Shown here: piece after piece, positions 61,892 to 64,000 of the stretch
How positions within the stretch are numbered: position 1 is the stretch's first letter
Layout: each line of letters starts with the position of its first letter
Assembly (NCBI RefSeq): GCF_001983935.1
Contig: NZ_CP017641.1
Span: forward strand, 3,410,001 to 3,474,000
From: Fuerstiella marisgermanici
GTDB lineage: Bacteria; Planctomycetota; Planctomycetia; Planctomycetales; Planctomycetaceae
Direction of reading: 5' to 3'
Length of the DNA stretch: 64,000 nucleotides
Notes under the pieces: generated by a model
Database searches by the model: none
What the model saw: only the letters and a program-made list of their open reading frames with translations
Told to the model about the DNA's origin: nothing
Position numbers and translations under genes: made by a program

Positions 61892-63628
61892 TCAGGAATT
61901 GGCGATCCACAAACACTGATACGGCTGAACAGCAATGCTTTCGGTGAGGTCGTCAAAGGTTGAGTTCGTTAGCAGGTCACGCCATTGGTTCAATGAAATC
62001 AGATTCAGGTCGGCCAAACGCAGCGTCTGAATTTCGGCCGTCATGTTGTGAATACAAAAGATGCTTTGGCTGCGATCCTGACTCTGTCGCCAGAACGCAA
62101 AGAATGGCTCCGTTAACTGCAAAGTGAACTGAGTCGCGCTGGGGTGAAAGCTGGGCTGCTGAGATCGGATGTGAACGCGCCGCAGAAGTTCGTTCGACAC
62201 GATTGCCTGATTCGTCGACGAATCGCTTAACTGTTTTCTTAGCAGTTCGTCGTCCCACTTGTGACGGTTGATTGATCGGTTATGGCCGGTCCGATTCAAA
62301 CCTTCTTCGTCGTTGGACGTCGCCAGAAGGCTGTGAATGTAAATCGCCGGAATCCCTTCCAGGCCCAGCATCACCGTCTGCGAACACATAAACCGGTCCA
62401 CCTGCCAATCGTCTTCACCGTGAACGGTTCCTTTTAGTGCATCAAACAGCGACACGTTCAGTTCGTAAACACGCTCACTGCCATCGGCGCCTCGTCGAGT
62501 CGAAATGCGGCCTCCAAATCGTCGGATGGCTTCGATCATCTGTAACTGTTCGTCGTCAGACAGCAAACCTTCGGCCGGTCGCATACCGATTCCGTCATGC
62601 GAAGCCGTAAAGTTCAGATAGGTGCAGCCGAGCGGTGCTGGCGGCATGCTCATCATCCACCGCTTCAGGTATTCAGTTGTCCCGGTTAGCAGGGCGTGCA
62701 CCAGCAACGGTGCGAGACTGAAGTTGTAGATCACATGAGCTTCGTTTCGGTTGCCGAAGTACGTCAGATTTTCATGATTCGGGACGTTCGTTTCGGTGAT
62801 CAAAATCGTCCCCGGCGCGAAGCGGTCAAGAACACAACGAAGCAGTCGCACAACCTCATGAGTCTGAGGCAAATGGAGACATGTTGTGCCGGGTTCTTTC
62901 CAAAGGAATCCGATGGCATCCAGGCGAAAGATCCGAACACCGTGCTCAAGGTACAATCGAATGACACGCAGAAATTGAAGCAGCACTTGCGGGTTGCGAA
63001 AATCCAGATCAATCTGATCGTGGCTGAAGGTACACCAAACGTGCCGCATTCCGTCCGGAGTTTCGGTCGGTCGCAACAACGGACTCGCGCGCGGCCTGAC
63101 AACCTGCGAAAGATCGTCCCCCGCATTTGCTTCGAAGAACCATGATGCTCCGGGTTCCTTTCCCTGCGTGTAGTTCTGGAACCATTCGCTTTGTGATGAG
63201 ACGTGGTTCACTACGAGGTCGGCCATCAGACGATAGGAATCCGCAATCGCGGTAATGTCTTCCCATTCGCCCAGCTCGTCATTCACGCGCATGTAGTCGA
63301 TGACAGCGAAACCGTCATCCGAACTAAACGGACAAAACGGCAGGATATGGACGCTGGAAATTGTGTCCTTAATGTGGTCGCTTAGAAACCGTTTAAGCGT
63401 GACCAGTGGAGCTTCGTCCGGCGCGACGATCGAGTCGCCGTACGTGATCAGCATGCAATCCGCTTCTGACCACAACTCAACATTAGGCGACGGGCTTCTC
63501 AGTTCGCCACGATCGAATTCGCCGGTGATCGCTCCAACAATCAGGTCTTCGTTGGCGTCGGGATACAGTCCGCTGATGTGCTGGAGAAGTTGAGCGTAGA
63601 AACTGGCAGACTGGAGGGGTGAAGGCAT
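61892..63628 (-). CDS. GH13 sucrose-phosphorylase-like enzyme, probably glucosylglycerate phosphorylase
   Basis: 578 residues. GH13 catalytic set: nucleophile D237 in RIFRLDAIGFLW, acid/base E279 in ILITETNVPN, and transition-state Asp D345 in TASHDGIGMR. Other motifs: HILPFCPFSSDDGFAVIDY and LMADLVVNHVSSQSEWF. The (beta/alpha)8 barrel is followed by a C-terminal beta domain (FCIHNMTAEIQTL). This is the sucrose phosphorylase subfamily, which includes enzymes that phosphorolyse glucosylglycerate to glucose-1-phosphate and glycerate. Convergent with the glucosylglycerate synthase gene (35-base gap), so glucosylglycerate is the likely substrate. Sucrose or glucosylglycerol remain possible. Cytoplasmic, no signal. 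Confidence 0.85.
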   Translation of the reverse strand: MPSPLQSASFYAQLLQHISGLYPDANEDLIVGAITGEFDRGELRSPSPNVELWSEADCMLITYGDSIVAPDEAPLVTLKRFLSDHIKDTISSVHILPFCPFSSDDGFAVIDYMRVNDELGEWEDITAIADSYRLMADLVVNHVSSQSEWFQNYTQGKEPGASWFFEANAGDDLSQVVRPRASPLLRPTETPDGMRHVWCTFSHDQIDLDFRNPQVLLQFLRVIRLYLEHGVRIFRLDAIGFLWKEPGTTCLHLPQTHEVVRLLRCVLDRFAPGTILITETNVPNHENLTYFGNRNEAHVIYNFSLAPLLVHALLTGTTEYLKRWMMSMPPAPLGCTYLNFTASHDGIGMRPAEGLLSDDEQLQMIEAIRRFGGRISTRRGADGSERVYELNVSLFDALKGTVHGEDDWQVDRFMCSQTVMLGLEGIPAIYIHSLLATSNDEEGLNRTGHNRSINRHKWDDELLRKQLSDSSTNQAIVSNELLRRVHIRSQQPSFHPSATQFTLQLTEPFFAFWRQSQDRSQSIFCIHNMTAEIQTLRLADLNLISLNQWRDLLTNSTFDDLTESIAVQPYQCLWIANS

Positions 63629-64000
63629 AGAAAAACCATCAATGCAGAATTCATCCGCACATAAAAAAGTTGCAGTGAATCTCGCCTGCCTTGGGCCAGA
63701 TTATGCATGACAGATTCAGCTGCCGCAAGAGCGACTCGCCCGCTGCCATGAGGTTCGCACAACACGCAGGTGTTCTATTGCCTTCGACGCCGGGTAAAGT
63801 GTTCCGGCGAAAAACATGATGTATGCGTCACCGAACACAAGCACGACCTCCCGTAAGAGAAGCTCATGCCACCAACTGCTGGCGACTAAATAGATCCTTG
63901 TGAGCGATGAACCTCCGTAAGTCTAGCGGGCGCTTGTTAAGGTTGTTTGAGACAGGCATTCTGTCTCGGGAAAATGGTGTGCGAGGATTTGCCATCGTCG
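63629..64000. other. Upstream region of the phosphorylase gene to the window edge
   Basis: 372 bases without a supported gene. Should contain the - strand promoter of the phosphorylase; no clear motif was picked. A short open frame in it runs on from the phosphorylase start region and has no protein character. Confidence 0.4.

Noticed and set aside
1-64000. CRISPR array, tRNA or rRNA genes
   Set aside because: No regular direct repeats with spacers and no clover-leaf or ribosomal sequence were recognised by eye.

Overview
This window reads as chromosome of a planctomycete, probably marine or free-living. Several gene types point there: large secreted proteins of the DUF1583 kind, a DUF1549/DUF1553 protein followed by a DUF1501 protein, a secreted EF-hand protein, a MoxR / DUF58 / von Willebrand A / DUF4175-like gene train, ECF sigma factors next to membrane regulators, and a Ser/Thr kinase with a WD40 start. 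All family names come from motif recognition in the translations; no search was run.

Layout. (1) 0-0.5 kb: the end of an alpha/beta hydrolase cut by the window edge. (2) 1-17.6 kb: five paralogous secreted DUF1583-type proteins, three on + and two on -, with a small secreted protein between the two arms. Their C-terminal modules differ: none, a WD40-like propeller, or a further lectin-like repeat. (3) 18.2-38.3 kb: one long + strand gene train. It starts with an ECF sigma factor and a likely membrane anti-sigma fused to DUF1549/DUF1553, then DUF1501, EF-hand protein, MoxR ATPase, DUF58, two von Willebrand A membrane proteins, a 1566-residue coiled-coil membrane protein and a prenyltransferase-fold protein, with several overlapping genes. 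(4) 38.4-41.7 kb: a TetR-regulated detoxification-like cluster (carboxymuconolactone decarboxylase-like protein, DUF1348-like protein, alpha/beta hydrolase, TetR) with three copies of one palindrome that is probably the operator. A decayed second decarboxylase-like gene lies beside one copy. (5) 42.0-46.3 kb: an ECF-like sigma gene broken by one in-frame TGA, PspA/IM30, and a Ser/Thr kinase that carries a degenerate second kinase domain and a PspA-like coiled coil. (6) 46.3-53.7 kb: a mobile-element island. An ISAs1-type element cuts off the kinase gene and supplies its stop codon. Two divergent IS91-type modules follow, each a tyrosine recombinase plus an HUH transposase, the second with an in-frame TGA. 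(7) 54-57.7 kb: orphan genes (hypothetical membrane protein, ankyrin repeats, cupin, cysteine-cluster protein). (8) 58.4-63.6 kb: glgC, a phosphoglycerate-sugar phosphatase, a glucosyl-3-phosphoglycerate synthase and a convergent GH13 phosphorylase, which together fit synthesis and recycling of the compatible solute glucosylglycerate.

The strongest candidates for something not yet described are the five-paralog secreted locus beside an ECF system, the kinase with fused pseudokinase and PspA-like coil next to pspA, and the glgC-coupled glucosylglycerate cluster. No tRNA, rRNA or CRISPR array was recognised.
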